A stretch of DNA of 64,000 nucleotides from Trebonia sp963811335 (GCA_963811335.1 CAWERB010000026.1:62001-126000); one strand, 5' to 3'; counted from the stretch's first letter, positions 16,869 to 25,137 are shown. Numbers and translations are program-made. Notes: generated from the sequence alone by a model not told the origin.

Positions 16869-17039
16869 CCGCGATGCCCGGATAAGCCGGCCCGGCGGAC
16901 GCCGTGGCGGCGGGCCGCCGCACCGCAGCCCGGAAAAGCAGGGCCCGGCGAGGAGGCGGCGGGCCGCCGCTGCCCGCCGCCACGGACGGAACGGTCGGGG
17001 ACGCGGACGCCCCGGCCGGCCGGGCCGCCGTGTTTACCG

Positions 17040-17110
17040 GTAAACATTTCACGGTGAGTAAATAAAAGGCGTCTGGGGCGGCTTTTATTTACATGGGGTG
17101 AAAAGTTTAC
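17040..17110. promoter_or_regulatory. 29-bp imperfect inverted repeat in an AT-rich patch
   Basis: Arms 17040-17068 and 17082-17110 match at 23 of 29 positions, including an exact 11-base inner match (GTAAATAAAAG / CTTTTATTTAC) and an outer GTAAAC-x-TTTCAC match, around a 13-base GC-rich loop. A separate palindrome TTTACCGGTAAA (17033-17044) abuts the left arm. This is the notable content of the 383-base gap between the YCII gene and the next gene. It may be a terminator, a bidirectional operator or an element end. Confidence 0.6.
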
Positions 17111-17251
17111 CCGCTTACAGGAACTTACTGATAAAACCGTGGACTTAGGGGCGCGTGGTGCGGCGGCACCTGTGCCCTGGCCCGAGACATGCCACGGAGG
17201 CTTCCCTGGGCACGCTAACTTAACGGCATCGCCTCGGGAGGGGTTCAGGAA

Positions 17252-17843
17252 TTGCTTCATCATCACGGGCGCGAGAAGCAGCTGACCGAGGCCGAGCGGG
17301 AAAAGCTCGTCAGCGAGGGGGCAGCCATCCAGGGCATGGTGGTCCACAGCGAACCCTCCGCCACCGACCGCCGGATGTCGCAAGTGCGGGTTTCTGTGCG
17401 GTTCAAAGACGACCAGCCGGTGGAGTTCAGCGAGGAACTGGCCAATCTGTATCAGCCTGCGCCGGACAGTCCAGAAGCGCGGCGCCTCGCGGAGGTCCGG
17501 GGAGCCGGGCAGCTCCGCCACCCGGACCGGATACCCAAGATCCAGCTTCCCCTGTCGGTCGGCGCGCGGGTGCCCGTTCGCTACGACGCCGGGGACCGGC
17601 GCAAGATCGTCATAGACATACCTGAGCTGCAAAAGCGCGCGCTGCACGATTACATCCAGCGTGAGCAGCAGCAGAAAGACCAGTCTGCTACTCGTCCGGG
17701 CGCCCGGAACCGGCCCGCCCTGGACGGTGCCGTCGCACTGCCTGAACTGCGGCGCTCCAGTCGACCAGGCGAGGGCGTCCCAGGATCCCGACCCGTTGTG
17801 CCAGTTCTGCCACCAGCCGATACCAGTGACGCCGCTGCGCTGA
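17252..17843 (+). pseudogene. hypothetical protein with C-terminal zinc ribbon, frameshifted
   Basis: The frame from TTG 17252 encodes an N-terminal helix (REKQLTEAEREKLVSEG) and a beta-rich middle (VRVSVRFKDDQPVEFSE ... LPLSVGARVPVRYDAGD) to about residue 145. In the next frame the sequence continues as PSHCLNCGAPVDQ and PLCQFCHQPIPVTPLR, a CxxC...CxxC zinc ribbon ending at 17843. The obvious continuity indicates a one-base indel near 17690-17710. As written, the first frame runs on to 17917 with non-homologous sequence. The function is unknown; proteins that read their own oligomeric or redox state often carry such C-terminal ribbons, but that is speculation. Confidence 0.55.
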
Positions 17844-17986
17844 GGGACGGCTGCGGCGCTGCGAGTTGTGTGCATGAAGCTCCGCCGGGCGCCGGCGCAT
17901 CGTCCCTGGCGGACTGAAGGGCGCCCGCGGGGCCGGTGTGACCTCGCGGGCGCCCTGGCTGCCTAGATCGATGCCGCGGCCAGCGC

Positions 17987-18168
17987 TCACTGCGGGAGGC
18001 GCATCTGCAGCTCGACGAGCGGCGGGCCGCATAGTTCATCTCCTCGACTGCCGCGCGCAGCTGGTGCCACACGTGCCCGACCCGGTCGCGCCAGGTCCAC
18101 CCGATGATGCTCTGCAGCTGCGGTGACGCCTGGTCCGTCGAGGTCCTTGTTCCGGTGACAGTTTCCAT
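17987..18168 (-). pseudogene. small conserved actinomycete protein, frameshifted near its end
   Basis: ATG 18168 is preceded by an excellent AGGAGGAG site. The protein starts METVTGTRTSTDQASPQLQ and contains IIGWTWRDRVGHVWHQLRA and AVEEMNYAARR. In the original frame it then becomes Ser/Cys/Arg-rich and runs to 17650. A one-base shift at the CGCCGCTC near 18020 instead yields LVELQMRLPQ and a stop at 17987-17989, giving a compact protein of about 60 residues, which I take as the true form. It is convergent with the preceding zinc-ribbon gene. The function is unknown. Confidence 0.5.
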
Positions 18169-18220
18169 GACTCCTCCTGAGCCTTGATCGCCCGGCGACC
18201 GCCGCCGGTTCAAAATCTGA

Positions 18221-18233
18221 TATCATAATGATA
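18221..18233. promoter_or_regulatory. AT-rich palindrome upstream of the small conserved gene
   Basis: TATCAT-A-ATGATA is a perfect palindrome in an unusually AT-rich stretch (TGATATCATAATGATAGC), about 55 bases upstream of the start of the gene at 18168 on the minus strand. It looks like a promoter/operator. Confidence 0.4.
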
Positions 18234-18362
18234 GCTATCCGATATGCTGTCAGGCAACCCCTAATTGCTGGCGGCATCGGGCGGCATCAGCCGCAAGGGG
18301 GATATGTAAACCATCCCCGGGCATGACGACCGGGCGGGCGGCGGTACCTAGCCTTTATTTCC

Positions 18363-20162
18363 GTGGCGGCACATGCCGGGGCCAGCGGCCTGCGTGACCG
18401 GCGAGTCAGGTGGAAGCGGCTGCCGTCGCTCGTGCTGTGGGCGGTGTGGCTGGTGAGCCGCGCGGTTCTGTTCCTCGCCGGCACGGTACCGCGCCTGGCC
18501 GGCGATGTGGGGCTTTACCAGCACTGGTACGTGTGCTGCCTGTCCCGTCACGCCTTCCCGTCGGCCGATCCGATGTGGCAGTACCCGCCCGCCGCCGGCC
18601 TTGTGCTGTGGCTGCCTGGGCGGCTGCCGGGCAGTTACCTAGTCGATTTCGCGCTGCTTGCCGTCGGCTGCGACCTGGCGGTCACGATCGTCTTGGCCGC
18701 GGCGTCCCGGCGGGGCGGGTCGCTGGCCGGGGCCTGGTACTGGGTGTGCGGCGTCCCGGTCCTCGGCCCGCTAGTCGTCGACCGGCTGGACATGATCCCG
18801 GTCATGCTGTCCGTCGCCGCGCTGTGCGCGGACGGGCGCGGGCGCGTCCGCGGCGGCCTGCTGGCCGCCGCGACGGCGGTGAAGGCATGGCCGGTCACGC
18901 TGCTGGCCGGTACCGCGCCCGGGCAGTGGCGCCGCGTTCTGCCCGCCCTCGCGGCGGTGCTCACGGCCCTTGCCGTCCTCCGCGGCCCCACGATGAGCTT
19001 CCTCGCGCACCAGGACGCGCGCGGCACCGAGATCGAATCGGCCGTCGCGGTGCCGTTCATGATCGGGCGGCTCGCCGGCTGGCACGGGTCGGTCGTCTAC
19101 CGGTATGGCGCGTGGCAGCTCAGCGGCGAGCACGCCGGCCTCGCGCGGGACGCGTCAAGGCTGAGCCTGATCCTCATCGCACTGGCCGTGACGGCCTGGT
19201 GCGTGCTGACCGCGTACGGCCGCATCCGGTGGCGGCCGGAGTTCGCGGCCGACGCGCCGCTGGCCGTGACGCTTCTCGTGCTGGTCGCCAGCCCGGTACT
19301 CAGCCCGCAGTACATGCTGTGGGCCATCGGCCTGGCCGCTGCCTGCCTCGCGGCAAGGCAGACGAGCCAGCGGCCGGCCGCGCTGGTAATCCTGGTCGCT
19401 GCCCTGCTCACCGTGATCGTCTTCCCCGCTGGATGGCAGGCCTTGCTGCGGGGATCCGCGGTAATCACGGGCCTCTTGGCCGCGCGCGACGCGCTGCTGG
19501 TCGCAGCCGCGGCCGTTTCCTGCTGGCGCGTGCTCAGCGCCGCCCGTCGCGTGGAGGTGACGGAGGTGGCGGAGCGGGCGGCTCCTGGTGCTCGCATCAG
19601 CGTCAGCGCTGCTCAGGCAGCAGAGGGCAGGGCCGGGTCGAGCTGGGCCGCCGCGGCGGCGACCGCCTCGGTGAGGGCAACGCCGGCGTGCCTGTTGTAT
19701 ACCGGGCTTGTGCCGTCGGTCAGCAGGACGCGCGCCATGGCCACCCCGCGGGCCGGCACGGGCAGCGGCGCCGCCAGCCGGCTCATCAGGTCACGGATGG
19801 CTGGTTCGGCCGCGACGACCCGGTCCGCGCAGACCGGCATCGCCCCCGCGGTCACGCGCGACCCGGCGCGCGGCGCCCGCTGCGCGCGGCGGGCCACCCG
19901 CAGCACGTGCTCCCAGCTGCCGGCCATCGACCGGCGCCTGCGCAGCGAAACGATGTCCCGCGCCCGCGCCGCGAGCAGGCGGGACGACTCGGGCGGGCGC
20001 CCGGCGGCCAGCGACGCGTCGAGCGAGGCACCGAAGAAGCGAGCCAGCACGCCGTCACCGATCCGGCGCGCTGGCAGGGGATGCGGATCACCGAGTACCA
20101 AGATGCTGTCCATACCTGCCACCCTCTGCCTTTCCCGGGCCGGCCAACAGTGGCAGAATTGA
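18363..20162 (+). CDS. GT87-type polyprenol-phosphate mannosyltransferase-like membrane protein
   Basis: A polytopic membrane glycosyltransferase of the DUF2029/GT87 kind. The early acidic loop GDVGLYQHWY (about residues 42-51) and WQYPPAAGLVLWLPGRLPG (about 70-88), with around ten hydrophobic helices, match enzymes that add mannose from a lipid carrier to cell-wall glycans. Homology seems to end near residue 405 (19580). The frame nevertheless stays open to 20162, overlapping the whole antisense gene at 19613-20113, so the natural stop has probably been lost and the last 190 or so residues are likely spurious. The start is GTG 18363 with no clear ribosome site. Confidence 0.7.
   Translation: MAAHAGASGLRDRRVRWKRLPSLVLWAVWLVSRAVLFLAGTVPRLAGDVGLYQHWYVCCLSRHAFPSADPMWQYPPAAGLVLWLPGRLPGSYLVDFALLAVGCDLAVTIVLAAASRRGGSLAGAWYWVCGVPVLGPLVVDRLDMIPVMLSVAALCADGRGRVRGGLLAAATAVKAWPVTLLAGTAPGQWRRVLPALAAVLTALAVLRGPTMSFLAHQDARGTEIESAVAVPFMIGRLAGWHGSVVYRYGAWQLSGEHAGLARDASRLSLILIALAVTAWCVLTAYGRIRWRPEFAADAPLAVTLLVLVASPVLSPQYMLWAIGLAAACLAARQTSQRPAALVILVAALLTVIVFPAGWQALLRGSAVITGLLAARDALLVAAAAVSCWRVLSAARRVEVTEVAERAAPGARISVSAAQAAEGRAGSSWAAAAATASVRATPACLLYTGLVPSVSRTRAMATPRAGTGSGAASRLIRSRMAGSAATTRSAQTGIAPAVTRDPARGARCARRATRSTCSQLPAIDRRLRSETMSRARAASRRDDSGGRPAASDASSEAPKKRASTPSPIRRAGRGCGSPSTKMLSIPATLCLSRAGQQWQN
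19613..20113 (-). CDS. hypothetical protein, divergent partner of the GlxA-type regulator
   Basis: A 166-residue soluble protein starting at ATG 20113 (MDSILVLGDPHPLPARRIG). It contains a basic helix (ARARDIVSLRRRRSMAGSWEH), ADRVVAAEPAIRDLMSRLAAP and a Gly-rich turn VLLTDGTSPVYN before a C-terminal helix. Its codon use and ribosome-site position (GAGGGTGGCAGG) support coding, even though the mannosyltransferase frame overlaps it completely in antisense. No family name was recognised. The 50-base divergent gap to the regulator at 20164 suggests that the regulator controls it. Confidence 0.6.
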   Translation of the reverse strand: MDSILVLGDPHPLPARRIGDGVLARFFGASLDASLAAGRPPESSRLLAARARDIVSLRRRRSMAGSWEHVLRVARRAQRAPRAGSRVTAGAMPVCADRVVAAEPAIRDLMSRLAAPLPVPARGVAMARVLLTDGTSPVYNRHAGVALTEAVAAAAAQLDPALPSAA

Positions 20163-20163
20163 C

Positions 20164-21258
20164 ATGGTGCACGATAAAGCTGCCAACTCGCCGCATCACG
20201 TCGCGATCGTCGTGTTCAACGGCGTCGAGCTGTTCGAGCTCGCCGTGGGGATTGACGTCTTCGGCACCGCCATCACCGGCCCGGACGGGCGCCCGCTGTA
20301 CCGGTTGTCCGTCTGCGGGCCCACGCCGTCGGTGATGACCGCGGCGGGCTTCGCGATGCAGGTACCCAACGGCCTGGACGTCGCCCGCGCCGCGGACACC
20401 ATCGTCGTGGCGCCGGCCGCGGCGACCGGCCAGGCGCCCGCCGCGGTGCTCGACGCGCTGCGCGCCGCGAGCGACGAAGGGAAACGGATCCTGTCGCTGT
20501 GCACGGGCGCGTTCGCGCTCGCGGAGGCCGGGCTGCTCGACGGGCACACGGCCACCACGCACTGGTCCGAGTGCGCCGACCTGGCCCGCTTGTATCCGCG
20601 GGTGCGCGTCGACCCCAGGGTGCTGTACGTCGACGAGGGGAACCTGCTCACCTCCGCCGGGAGCGCCGCCAGCCTTGACCTGTGCCTGTACGTCGTGCAG
20701 CGCGACCACGGCGCGGAGACCGCCGCCAAGGTGGCCCGCGACCTCGTGGTACCGCTGCACCGCCCGGGCGGCCAGGCGCAGTACATCGAGGCACCGATGC
20801 CGGACCCGGCCGGGGCCGACCGGTTCGGCGACACGCTCGCCTGGCTGCGGGAGCACCTGGGCGAGCCGGTGACGGTCAGCGACCTGGCGGAGCGTGCGGC
20901 GATGAGCCCGCGCACGTTCGCGCGCCGCTTCCTGGCCAGCACAGGGACGACGCCGCTGCAGTGGATTCTCGCCGAGCGCATCCGCCTTGCCCAGCGCCTG
21001 CTCGAGACCACGGAGCTGCCCGTCAACGCGGTCGCGCACAAGAGCGGCTTCGGCACGCCGGACAACCTGCGCAAGCACTTCGCGCGGACGGTCCGCACCA
21101 CGCCGCAGGCCTACCGCCGCGCCTTCAAGAAGCCCGATGCCGAACGGGCGAGCTCATACCGAATCTTCCAGGCAAGCGGGGGCAAGCCTCCCGCAGCGAC
21201 CGGTCTAGACCAATATCCCGGGTCAGCCACGGACCCGGCGGGCGCGGAAAGGCCATAG
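20164..21258 (+). CDS. GlxA-family transcriptional regulator (DJ-1/PfpI domain plus AraC HTH)
   Basis: A 364-residue two-domain regulator. Residues 10-190 form a DJ-1/PfpI-like amidotransferase fold (VAIVVFNGVELFELAVGIDVFGTA, then the nucleophile-elbow-like LCTGAFALAEAGLLDG). Residues 215-320 form an AraC helix-turn-helix (VSDLAERAAMSPRTFARRF ... PVNAVAHKSGFGTPDNLRKHF). Such proteins sense small metabolites and activate neighbouring genes. The start ATG 20164 is 50 bases from the divergent gene at 20113. The C-terminal 40 residues after the HTH are not conserved in character. Confidence 0.88.
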   Translation: MVHDKAANSPHHVAIVVFNGVELFELAVGIDVFGTAITGPDGRPLYRLSVCGPTPSVMTAAGFAMQVPNGLDVARAADTIVVAPAAATGQAPAAVLDALRAASDEGKRILSLCTGAFALAEAGLLDGHTATTHWSECADLARLYPRVRVDPRVLYVDEGNLLTSAGSAASLDLCLYVVQRDHGAETAAKVARDLVVPLHRPGGQAQYIEAPMPDPAGADRFGDTLAWLREHLGEPVTVSDLAERAAMSPRTFARRFLASTGTTPLQWILAERIRLAQRLLETTELPVNAVAHKSGFGTPDNLRKHFARTVRTTPQAYRRAFKKPDAERASSYRIFQASGGKPPAATGLDQYPGSATDPAGAERP

Positions 21259-21261
21259 GGT

Positions 21262-22244
21262 GTGATCGTGGGGGCTGACAAATCCAAGTTCATGACTACC
21301 TCTTGGGTAGTCGCGGGCGGGCTCGCCGCGTGGGCAGTGGCGCGGGTGGCCGCGGTGGACCGGGTGCGCCGCGCCGAGCTCCTGGCGGTGCCGCTTGTGG
21401 CGGCCACCCCGCAGGTGGCCGCGGTCGCGCCGGTTGCCGCGCTCGGGCTGCGCCTGGCCGGGCGGCGGGGCCGGCGGCGACGGCCGCGCTCGCCGCGGCC
21501 GCGCTCGGCCTGCTCGTGCGGTCGCGCCGGACGTCCAGGCCTCAGCCCGCGGCCGGCGGCCCGGTGCTGCGGGTGCTCAGCGCCAACATGTTCTTCGGCC
21601 AGGGCGACGCGGAGGTCATCGTCGCGCTGGTCAGGCAGACCGGCGCCGACGTGCTCTGCCTGCAGGAGTTCACCCCGAACGCGGTGACCCGGCTCAAGCA
21701 GGCCGGGCTCGACGAGCTGCTGCCGTATACCCTGCACGAGCTCAGGAGCGGCAGTCACGCGGCGGCCGGGTCTGGCATCTACGCCAGGTTCCCGCTGAGC
21801 GAGGGCGGCCCGGCGATGCGGCCGTCGCTCCTGGCCCAGCCGGCCGCGCTGCTTGAGCTGCCGGACGGGGAAGTGGTGGAGCTGGTCTGCGTGCACCCGT
21901 GCGCGCCTGGCGTGCGGCGGTGGCGCGCCCCGACCCCGTGGCGCGACGAGCTCGGGGCGCTCCCGCCGCCCGGCGAGCTGCCGCGGGTGCTCGCGGGGGA
22001 CTTCAACGCCACCCTCGACCATGCCGCGTTCCGCGGCCTGCTGCGCCTCGGCTACGCCGACGCCGCGCAGCAGACGGGGAACGCGCTGATCCCCACCTGG
22101 GGGCTACCGGGGAGGGGCGCGCTGTTCCCGCTCGACCACGTGCTGGTGAGCCCCGGCTGCGCGGTACGCGCGTTCTCCGTGCACGCCGTTCCGCGCAGCG
22201 ATCACCGCGCCGTCTACGCGGAGATCCAGCTCCCCGCGCGGTGA
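21262..22244 (+). pseudogene. endonuclease/exonuclease/phosphatase-family membrane-anchored hydrolase, frameshifted
   Basis: The product begins at GTG 21262 with two hydrophobic helices (WVVAGGLAAWAVARV and AVPLVAATPQVAAVAPVAAL). Near 21465-21475, within a run of GGC/CGG repeats, the frame breaks. The continuation GPAATAALAAAALGLLVRS and the EEP domain follow in another frame: VLRVLSANMFFGQGD, LCLQEFTP with the catalytic glutamate, VLAGDFNATLDH, and the terminal SDHRAVYAEI. All catalytic residues are kept. One missing base would restore a 327-residue protein of the usual three-helix plus EEP layout seen in actinomycete membrane phosphodiesterases. It starts 3 bases after the GlxA stop. Confidence 0.7.
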
Positions 22245-22332
22245 CCCGGCGCTCAGCCGGCCGGGCCGCGACGGGCTGATCCCGGCGGCGATCGTGCTTG
22301 CCCGGGCGGCGACGGGAACTGATAATCGCTGA

Positions 22333-24570
22333 ATGGCCAGTGAAGCCGCGGTCCGCACGAGGGAAAGGCCGCTGCGCCGGTTCCCGGTGCTACGGGCCGC
22401 TGGCCTGGAAGCGGGCCAGGCAAGCATCTCCCACCTGCTGACGCCGTTCGCGGTCGCGCTGCCCGAGGGGAACGCGCGAGCCGAGGTGCGAAGCGACGTC
22501 TCGGCGGTCAGCCTCGGGCCGGTCAGCCTCGTCTACGCCCGCAGCACGGGTGCGGAGCTGAGCGTCCAGCTGACCGAGCAGGTGTCGTACTACGACATCA
22601 ACTTCGCGCTTGAGGGCGTCAACCAGATTCAGGACCGGGACAACCTGGTCGTGCTCTCCCCGCGGCGGGCGGCCGTCATCTCGCCGCGGATGGCGCCCGC
22701 GATGCGGCTGAGCGACGGGTACGGGCAACTGCATGTGAGGATCGAGCGGGCCGCCCTGGAACGGCACCTTGAGCGGATGATCGGCAGGCCGGTCACCAGC
22801 CCGGTCCTGTTCAGCATGGAGATGGACCTGACCGCCCCCGCCGCAGCGTCGTGGGCAGGCGTGATCCGGCTGCTGCTGCGCGACCTTGACGAGCCGTCCG
22901 GGCTTTCCGGGTCGGGCGCGGTACCGGGCCCGTGGACGGACTTCCTGATGACCGGGCTGCTGCTTGCCCAGCCGCACAACTACTCGGAGTGGCTCGCGCA
23001 GGACCGGGCGGACGCGGGCGGCCGCCCGCCGTCGCTGCAGCGGGTCATCGACCTCATCGAGCGCGAGCCCGGCGCCGATCTCTCACTGACCCGGCTCGCC
23101 GCGGCCGGGGGCATGGGGCCGCGGGCGCTGCAACGGAACTTCCGCGAGTACGTCGGCGTCTCGCCCCGGGAGTACGTGCGCTGGGTCCGGCTCGGCCGGG
23201 CCCGCGACGACCTGGCCGCGGACGCGGGCGGCACGGTGGCGGAGATCGCGTTCCGCTGGGGCTTCACCCACGCTCCCCGCTTCGCGGGCGCCTACCAGGA
23301 CCGCTACGGCGAGGCGCCCTCCGCGACGCTGCAGGCCGCCCGGACGCAGTCGCGAACCGGATCACCGCGTCGCTTAACGGATCGGCAAGGCCAGCCCGGC
23401 CCGTCTAGCGTGGTCCCTGACGCAGGTCCGCGAAACCGGTTCGTTCTTTCGCAGTCCTGTTCGGAATCGCGTACCTGGAGGTTGGAGCCCATGACCGCGC
23501 TCAGCGACGAGACCGGAACGATCAAGTTCGTCCACACCTACGGCGCCGGGCTGCACTCTGGCGACGCCCGCCCCGACGTGCACGACCCGCGCTGGCAGCA
23601 GCGCCAGGTAGCGGACTTCGTGGACTTCGCGGTGCTGGCCGAGGAACTGGGCTACGACGGGATCACCGTCACCGAGCACCACGCCCCGCTGATGACCTGC
23701 CCGTCCCCGCACCTGCTGCTGGCCGCCGCCGCGATGCGGACCAGCCGGATCCGCCTCGGCACCGCGGTGACCGTGCTGCCGCTCTACAACCCGGTCCGGG
23801 TGGCGGAAGAGGCCGGGACGCTTGACCTGCTCAGCAGCGGCCGGTTCGAGCTCGGCCTCGGCCGCGGTATCCCGGGCGAGGCCCAGATCGCCTCCGGCCG
23901 GAACCTGAGCGACGACGACCTGCGCCGGGCGTGGCTTGAGGGCCTTGACGTGGTGCGCCTGGCGCTGACGATGCGGGACTTCACGTTCGACGGGGAGTTC
24001 TTCCCGGTCGAGCGGCCCACCACGATCGCGACGCGCCCGCTCCAGGAGCGGCTGCCCGTCTGGCTGGGCGCGTCCAGCCAGGCCACGATGAGGCTCGCCG
24101 CCGAGCGCGGCTGGAACGTGATGCGAAACTTCGGCAGCAACGCCGATCACCGGGACGCGCTCGACGACTACATCAAGGTCGCCGCCGAGCACGGCTACGC
24201 CCGCTCGGGCGCCAACCTGATGATCGAGCGCTTCGTGGCGATCGGCGAGACCGAAGAGCAGGCGGAGCGCAACCTGGACAACATGGCCCAGGCCTTCGGT
24301 ACCTTCCTGAAGCTGTACATCGCCGGCGGCGGGCGGTCCATCCCCGAGACCGACGCCGAGTTCCACGTCGAGGGCATCACCGACCGCAAGAGTCGGCCGG
24401 TCATCGCCGTCTCCGGTACCCCCGGCCAGGTCATCGACTCCCTGCAGCAGGTCATCGACGAGACCGGCGCCCGCCGCCTGCTGGTCGAGACCTTCACTCG
24501 CGACGAGGCCGCTCTTTTCGCCCGCGAGGTCATCCCCGCGCTCAAGCAGCGCAACGCGGCCCCCGCCTAA
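22333..24570 (+). CDS. AraC-family regulator fused in frame to an LLM flavin-dependent oxidoreductase
   Basis: One uninterrupted 745-residue frame. Residues 1-335 are an AraC-type regulator: an N-terminal AraC_binding_2-like sensor (VSYYDINFALEG, VVLSPRRAAVISP) and a C-terminal HTH (LSLTRLAAAGGMGPRALQRNF; VAEIAFRWGFTHAPRFAGAY). Residues 387-745 are a luciferase-like monooxygenase. The 50 or so residues between them look like translated intergenic DNA and end in a normal ribosome site and ATG (23491). Thus there is either a true fusion or, more likely, loss of the regulator's stop codon with the enzyme still translated from its own start. The regulator presumably controls the enzyme. Confidence 0.65.
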   Translation: MASEAAVRTRERPLRRFPVLRAAGLEAGQASISHLLTPFAVALPEGNARAEVRSDVSAVSLGPVSLVYARSTGAELSVQLTEQVSYYDINFALEGVNQIQDRDNLVVLSPRRAAVISPRMAPAMRLSDGYGQLHVRIERAALERHLERMIGRPVTSPVLFSMEMDLTAPAAASWAGVIRLLLRDLDEPSGLSGSGAVPGPWTDFLMTGLLLAQPHNYSEWLAQDRADAGGRPPSLQRVIDLIEREPGADLSLTRLAAAGGMGPRALQRNFREYVGVSPREYVRWVRLGRARDDLAADAGGTVAEIAFRWGFTHAPRFAGAYQDRYGEAPSATLQAARTQSRTGSPRRLTDRQGQPGPSSVVPDAGPRNRFVLSQSCSESRTWRLEPMTALSDETGTIKFVHTYGAGLHSGDARPDVHDPRWQQRQVADFVDFAVLAEELGYDGITVTEHHAPLMTCPSPHLLLAAAAMRTSRIRLGTAVTVLPLYNPVRVAEEAGTLDLLSSGRFELGLGRGIPGEAQIASGRNLSDDDLRRAWLEGLDVVRLALTMRDFTFDGEFFPVERPTTIATRPLQERLPVWLGASSQATMRLAAERGWNVMRNFGSNADHRDALDDYIKVAAEHGYARSGANLMIERFVAIGETEEQAERNLDNMAQAFGTFLKLYIAGGGRSIPETDAEFHVEGITDRKSRPVIAVSGTPGQVIDSLQQVIDETGARRLLVETFTRDEAALFAREVIPALKQRNAAPA

Positions 24571-25137
24571 CCTGGGGATCGCGTGGCGGAAGGTCGCCTC
24601 GACCTCTGCGCGATCGGGTGGCGGGTCCCTGAGCAGGAGCTGGAGTTCCAGGCCGCAGAAGGTGGCGGCGAGCAGCCGTCCGGTGGCCGGGTCGGTGCGC
24701 GACGCGAAGATCTCGGCGAGCGCGTCGTCCCAGGCGGTGCTCGCGGGCCGCAGGTACGGCCGGTGCAGCGCGGCAACGTACAGCTCGTAGCCGACCACGG
24801 TCTGCGGGCGTTCCTCCGTAAGCCCCAGCATGACCAGGTTGGCGAGCGCGGCCGGGAGGTCGGCGCCGGGCGGGAGGCTCAGCGACCAGTCGCGCATCCG
24901 CTCGACGTTCGCCTCGGCCGCGGTGCGCAGCGCCACCGCGAGCAACTCCTCCAGTGTGGCGAAGTGATACGTGGTCGAGCCGAGCGGCACGCCGGCCGCC
25001 GCGGCCACGGCGCGATGGGTCAGGCCCTCCACGCCGCGCTCGGCGACCACCGCGATAGCCGCCTCGGCGATCCGCTCCCGCCTGGCATGATCGGTGGGGC
25101 CGCGCCGCCGACGGGCCGTGACCTCGTTGGTCGTCAC
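23374..25137 (-). CDS. TetR-family regulator with lost stop codon
   Basis: From ATG 25137 the first 195 residues are a standard TetR protein: RERIAEAAIAVVAERGVEGLTHRAVAAAAGVPLGSTTYHF is the HTH (about residues 20-60), followed by a ligand domain ending ...VEATFRHAIPR. There the frame fails to stop and runs on for 390 residues through the antisense of the luciferase-like gene to 23374. A one-base shift at the end would give PQVRRGPRCAA and a stop at 24542, the normal TetR length. The functional gene is therefore best read as about 24542-25137. It is divergent from the betaine aldehyde dehydrogenase gene, in the place of a BetI-like repressor. Confidence 0.7.
   Translation of the reverse strand: MTTNEVTARRRRGPTDHARRERIAEAAIAVVAERGVEGLTHRAVAAAAGVPLGSTTYHFATLEELLAVALRTAAEANVERMRDWSLSLPPGADLPAALANLVMLGLTEERPQTVVGYELYVAALHRPYLRPASTAWDDALAEIFASRTDPATGRLLAATFCGLELQLLLRDPPPDRAEVEATFRHAIPRLGGGRVALLERGDDLAGEKSGLVASEGLDQQAAGAGLVDDLLQGVDDLAGGTGDGDDRPTLAVGDALDVELGVGLGDGPPAAGDVQLQEGTEGLGHVVQVALRLLFGLADRHEALDHQVGARAGVAVLGGDLDVVVERVPVIGVAAEVSHHVPAALGGEPHRGLAGRAQPDGQPLLERARRDRGGPLDREELPVEREVPHRQRQAHHVKALKPRPAQVVVAQVPAGGDLGLARDTAAEAELEPAAAEQVKRPGLFRHPDRVVERQHGHRGAEADPAGPHRGGGQQQVRGRAGHQRGVVLGDGDPVVAQFLGQHREVHEVRYLALLPARVVHVGAGVARVQPGAVGVDELDRSGLVAERGHGLQPPGTRFRTGLRKNEPVSRTCVRDHARRAGLALPIR
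23491..24570 (+). CDS. LLM class flavin-dependent oxidoreductase (luciferase-like)
   Basis: The enzyme part on its own: ATG 23491 with GGAGGTTGGAG upstream, 359 residues. Barrel hallmarks are VLAEELGYDGITVTEHHAPL, ARSTSRIRLGTAV-like RTSRIRLGTAVTVLPLYNPVRVAEEAGTLDLLSSGRFELGLGRG (split here across about residues 78-125) and LPVWLGASSQATMRLAAERGWN. The family uses reduced FMN or F420 to oxygenate or dehydrogenate small organics; the substrate is unknown. The final 120 residues (GTPGQVIDSLQQVIDETGARRLLVE) match the usual C-terminal substructure. A second, partial member of the family lies at the start of the window. Confidence 0.85.
   Translation: MTALSDETGTIKFVHTYGAGLHSGDARPDVHDPRWQQRQVADFVDFAVLAEELGYDGITVTEHHAPLMTCPSPHLLLAAAAMRTSRIRLGTAVTVLPLYNPVRVAEEAGTLDLLSSGRFELGLGRGIPGEAQIASGRNLSDDDLRRAWLEGLDVVRLALTMRDFTFDGEFFPVERPTTIATRPLQERLPVWLGASSQATMRLAAERGWNVMRNFGSNADHRDALDDYIKVAAEHGYARSGANLMIERFVAIGETEEQAERNLDNMAQAFGTFLKLYIAGGGRSIPETDAEFHVEGITDRKSRPVIAVSGTPGQVIDSLQQVIDETGARRLLVETFTRDEAALFAREVIPALKQRNAAPA

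Noticed and set aside
16364..17875. 503-residue minus-strand open frame
   Set aside because: Spans the YCII gene, the AT-rich inverted repeat and the zinc-ribbon gene, with no domain and shifting composition.
19852..21078. 408-residue minus-strand open frame
   Set aside because: Opposite strand of the GlxA-type regulator; no homologous pattern.
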